From NCBI GenBank assembly GCA_963931865.1, contig OZ007507.1, forward strand, positions 12,624,932 through 12,688,931: DNA of 64,000 nucleotides. Direction: 5' to 3'. Source of the DNA: Axinella damicornis. Taxonomy: Eukaryota; Porifera; Demospongiae; Axinellida; Axinellidae. Positions 60,593-64,000 of the stretch are shown piece after piece (position 1 is the stretch's first letter; each line of letters opens with the position of its first letter). The notes beneath the pieces were generated by a model. The model was not told the DNA's origin. It worked only from the letters and a program-made list of their open reading frames with translations, and searched no databases. The position numbers and the translations under genes are program-made.

Positions 60593-61552
60593 TTGTGAGG
60601 TTTTTTGAGCGCATGGAATGCGTAAGTTTCTAATGATAGGGGTAATGTATCAGAGATGGATGTATAACCAAAATGTTTGATTGAACAATCACTAGCTAGG
60701 TCATCACCGTGCAAAGGAGAGCTGCCTTGATGGATGTGGTTGAGGATCCTACTGCTCGGGGCAGCACAATTGCTCCTTCCTTATGTTGTGATTCACCAGG
60801 AAGTAATGATCCATTATTGCTTTTATATAATTATACCAAAAGTGATCATATTGCTCTTGGGTAGAGTATATACATTATAGATAGATAAAGAATGACAAGA
60901 TAGATAGATAGATGAATACTGAACTCAGTATACCTCCCTTCACCTCAAACCAAGTTTCTCACTAGCGATCACAAAAGTGCTTACTGATACCAAACTGGTA
61001 GGTACCACTAGGATACGTTCATGGATGATAGCTCCTAGGAGTGTGCCACCAGACGACGGATTAGACAGATTCAGCAAACACTTCAAAGTTCAAACGCCAA
61101 AACTGTAGCCTCACTCACAGTTCTTTGGTACATGTTCTGCACTGCAGTTACGTCATGAGAAGAAAGCCACGCCTCCATGATGGCATAGTCACGATAGATC
61201 TTGGCAAGAAAAGGTTGGCAGAAATTCCTTGCAGCGGTAGTGATGCACCAGATGATGGATTCACAAGGATTCAGCTGATCAGCAAGTGCCCGAAATGCAA
61301 CCATCACCAGCAACAAAGAAAGCAATGTGCGTTTGCATGTGAACTGCGCATGCGCATTTGGCACGCGTGACCTCTGGTGCATCAAAATGGCTTCGTGCTA
61401 GCAATTCACGGAATCGTAGCTAGCCAGAAGTGCCGTTCCTGCCAGTATGTAGTCAAAAGGGCCGAAAGGAGCTACTACGACGAAAGCGATGTTGTTCTGT
61501 GAGTGAACTAGCTCAGGAAATGCTTTTGTTGTCCAGCTATGCTAGTCAATGA

Positions 61553-61592
61553 GAAAGAAGAAGAAAGAAGAAGAAAGAAGAAGAAAGAAGAT
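61553..61592. repeat. GAA/GAAA simple repeat
   Basis: AAGAAGAAGAAAGAAG units; gives a Glu/Lys/Arg-rich short ORF that is probably meaningless. Confidence 0.85.
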
Positions 61593-61824
61593 GACGAAAT
61601 CGGAATTTTACGGCGACTTATTTCTCGACTCCCGCGTACTCTCAGGTACGTTTGCGAGTGTTTTTGTGAACTGCTAGGCAGTATCATTCTGTCTGCATGC
61701 TTGGTTTGGGGGGGTAGTAGCTTCTTTGGCCGTTTTCCTGCTGGTGCATCAGTATGGTATTTCGAAATTTCCTTAGCCATCCCTAAATAGAGAACGCTAC
61801 CGCGTTCTCTGATTCATAGTTTAC

Positions 61825-61925
61825 CAGTGTGCATGCGCAAGTGCTATTATAAGAATTTCCATATTAGGCTTTAGTTATAATTATTTAGTTTTTGCTTGTA
61901 TAACTAATACTATCTAAGATAGTAT
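61825..61925. repeat. TATAAGAATTTCCATATTAGG repeat, copy 2
   Basis: As at 58905, here followed by TAATACTATCTAAGATAGTA. Confidence 0.55.
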
Positions 61926-62190
61926 TGTTATACCAGTGTGCATGCAAGGCAAGCGACAAACGCAGGGGTGAGAAGGCCTGGGAACGAGCAAATATGGAGG
62001 GGGGAAGGCCTGGGAGACCTGGGATGTGTGCTTGTGTAGACACACAGGGTGGTGCCAAACCACTAGCTACATGTAGAATTTCTGACCCGTCCCTGGTGTC
62101 ATGAACAACGAACGCTATCTTGTGAATGCTCCGGCTTACAGCCCTTGGACTGACATTATAAGAATTAAGGGCTTAAACGTGCTTTGTCAG

Positions 62191-62196
<6 letters not shown>

Positions 62197-62232
<36 letters not shown>
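62197..62232. repeat. Homopolymer C tract (36 bp)
   Basis: Continuous C run; length probably unstable in assembly. Confidence 0.92.
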
Positions 62233-62236
<4 letters not shown>

Positions 62237-62447
62237 TCCCGTGTGTACCTAGGTCTTTTCACCACATATGACCAGATCTCACAGGCCTTCCCCTCCACGT
62301 TTGCATACCACAAGCGATGAAATCAAAGACTGGATGTGGGAACGGTCTGGGACAGCCTGGGATTGAGGCTAACATGTGAGTGTATTGCTCAGTATACAAG
62401 CATTATATTCCAACCTTGCTGAAGGTGGTCTGCTCCTTGGTGGCCAA

Positions 62448-62507
62448 GTGCTATTATAAGAATTTTCCATATATATTAGGGTTTAGTTATATTTAGTTTC
62501 TGCTTAG
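62448..62507. repeat. TATAAGAATTTTCCATATATTAGG repeat, copy 3
   Basis: As at 58905 with a small TATA insertion. Confidence 0.5.
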
Positions 62508-62532
62508 GTGTATGTATATGTAATAGGATGGT

Positions 62533-62662
62533 CCACTGTGGTGTTTGGGATTAATAGCACGAGCAATGCAGTCAGGAAGTGTAAAATAGCACGAGGCGAA
62601 GCCGAGTGCTATTTACTTCCTGACTTCATTGCGAGTGCTATTAATCCAAAATACCACAGTGG
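62533..62662. repeat. 130-bp palindrome with GCGAAGC apex
   Basis: Ends CCACTGTGGT and ACCACAGTGG; inner arms GATTAATAGCACGAGCAATG and CATTGCGAGTGCTATTAATC; apex GCGAAGC at 62596-62602. Non-coding fold-back. Confidence 0.82.
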
Positions 62663-63769
62663 TTTTCTTAGTGTTGCTGTTGGATGCGTTGGTGAAACTT
62701 GGAGCGTCACCTCAACATGCGTACGCAGCAGGCACGGTTGGTAGCAAGCCTAAGCGCTAGCGACTTGGCCACGGTCACAGCAGCACAAGTGTACCGCGTC
62801 GCTTCACTGCATGCAATAGGCGTGGCTGTGGTTGTCGGTCCTGGTTCAATACAGGTTTGGAACCAGAGCGTAGCTATGTACATTTCAACAGCGCGTGCGA
62901 GCAGCTCGTCTACGGTGTATCCGTTCGTGAAACTTACTTTGGAAGGGCAAAAGAGGCAGTCGCTTTCTCCGCTTCAGCCGTGCTCCCTTTTTCAACCCTA
63001 CAACTGACGGTAAGCTGTAGGCTGCCTAGCAACCAGGTTTTGCAACGGCGTTACTAAGCGAAGTATTCGCCAATCAGCTTTCTATTACAGCAGTACCTCA
63101 AGAAAAAGTGTAATACCAATCTGATTGGTTAACCAAGTAGTCAGGCAGCTTAGCAAAATTATGGGGACGTTCCGGATAAAAGCACCAAATGTTTTTTGGG
63201 TGGTTTATTATGTCCTATCCTTTAATTTTGAGGTAGGAGCCACCAGATCTGAGGTATATAGCTAAATGGTGAAAGTGCAAAACCTTGTGTCTGCAAGGCC
63301 CAAAATGACCATTTTGCATTTGATTTTCAGTTCAAAGAAGCATTCCTGTATACCAACCACTCAGAAAGCACTCCATAATAGGAGGCTTGACAGCCTGCTA
63401 TATCATGGCATAGCTATAATGAGTTGTTGGAAGAGTATGTTTCTTTTACAAAGTATTAATAATTTGCACTTCTTTGAGCTATACATAACTTAGTGTGGTA
63501 TAGGGCCACCAGATGGCCTGTTACCATAATTCATTGTGGTAGGTATGGTTCATAAAAATGTGGATCTATAAAATGGCATAAGTAACTATAGTTCAATGGC
63601 AGAAGACTGCCAGAAGTATATAGAATTTCTGTGCATTCCAGTGTGGCTTCTTGCAAGAACACCTAATTACGTATAGTCATGTACACCTTGCCATTTACAC
63701 TTTTGCAGCCACACTTCAGTGTTTCATTTAGAAAACATTCAAGAGGGGAGTGAAATTGTAGTGCGGTGA

Positions 63770-63910
63770 GCAATAATTGTTAAGATAATGTGTACCATAC
63801 AAATTACTGTATTAATAACGAGGGGCAACCGCACTCCTGGTAGCCGCGGTTAAACGGTAGCACAAGCTAAGTGTGGCAGTTCGTTCCAATTAGCACACAT
63901 CACGTGAGTA
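63770..63910. repeat. Composite of two dispersed repeat pieces
   Basis: The first part (AATTGTTAAGATAA...ACTGTATTAATAA) matches 56423-56465. The second (GGGGCAACCGCACTCCTGGTAGCC onward) matches 17690-17800. Confidence 0.6.
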
Positions 63911-64000
63911 CCATGATGATAACTATATAATTATAGAGCTAGAGAAGATCTGATCGTGTGCCTTTCCTAAGAACGCTATCAGTATGTAAAGTAGCCGCGT

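Larger units (their letters stand above)
58486..64000. other. Repeat-rich region, no supported gene
   Basis: Holds two minisatellite-element copies, a MULE-like element, two large palindromes and a C tract (listed separately). Also three copies of a TATAAGAATTTTCCATATTAGG-containing repeat (about 58905, 61850, 62452). Segments 60600-61500 and 63060-63770 look unique but show no convincing coding structure. 63770-63910 matches pieces at 56420-56470 and 17690-17800. Confidence 0.65.

Noticed and set aside
61083..61385. 100-codon minus-strand ORF with a hydrophobic stretch near its start
   Set aside because: Resembles a signal peptide superficially, but there is no domain, no splice context and no repeat-independent support.

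Overview
This window is animal nuclear DNA, most likely from a demosponge (inferred; the species was not identified). Reasons: GT-AG introns throughout, many small fold-back and MITE-like repeats, and one very large gene built of tandem Calx-beta domains. In that gene every domain is split over two phase-1 exons, an architecture described for sponge aggregation factors.

Positions 41-50708 (+ strand) hold the 3' part of this gene. I trace 63 exons, about 11.4 kb of coding sequence and about 3800 residues. They encode the second half of one Calx-beta domain (CB1), 29 complete Calx-beta domains (CB2-CB30) and a C-terminal pair of Cys-containing beta-sandwich-like modules ending at a TGA at 50706-50708. 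All internal exon boundaries are phase 1 and the reading frame stays open across all 63 exons. The promoter, start codon and signal peptide lie to the left of the window. The array grew by nested duplication: CB2-CB4 is repeated as CB5-CB7, CB10-CB11 as CB12-CB13, CB16 as CB17, and CB20-CB21 recurs as CB22 and CB23-CB24. CB3 carries a long Ser-Gly stretch resembling a glycosaminoglycan attachment region, which would fit a proteoglycan.

The introns (57 bp to about 2 kb) hold most of the mobile-element debris: TTAA-flanked piggyBac-like MITEs, fold-backs present in two copies, a Tc1-like MITE with TIRs of about 110 bp, a perfect 118-bp inverted repeat, minisatellites, homopolymer G tracts, and a recurrent short element with the core CCTCGTTCCCAGGC.

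Positions 50709-56724 are intergenic: a long hairpin just after the stop codon, a second copy of a dispersed repeat, a TTAACC-type minisatellite and CA/C-tract microsatellites. Positions 56725-58485 (- strand) hold a single-exon gene for a 586-residue protein made of two diverged copies of a domain of about 230 residues that I cannot assign. A repeat copy lies about 70 bp upstream of its ATG. Positions 58486-64000 hold repeats only (an element with 9-bp target-site duplications, two copies of a minisatellite-bearing element, palindromes, a C tract). I see no supported gene there.
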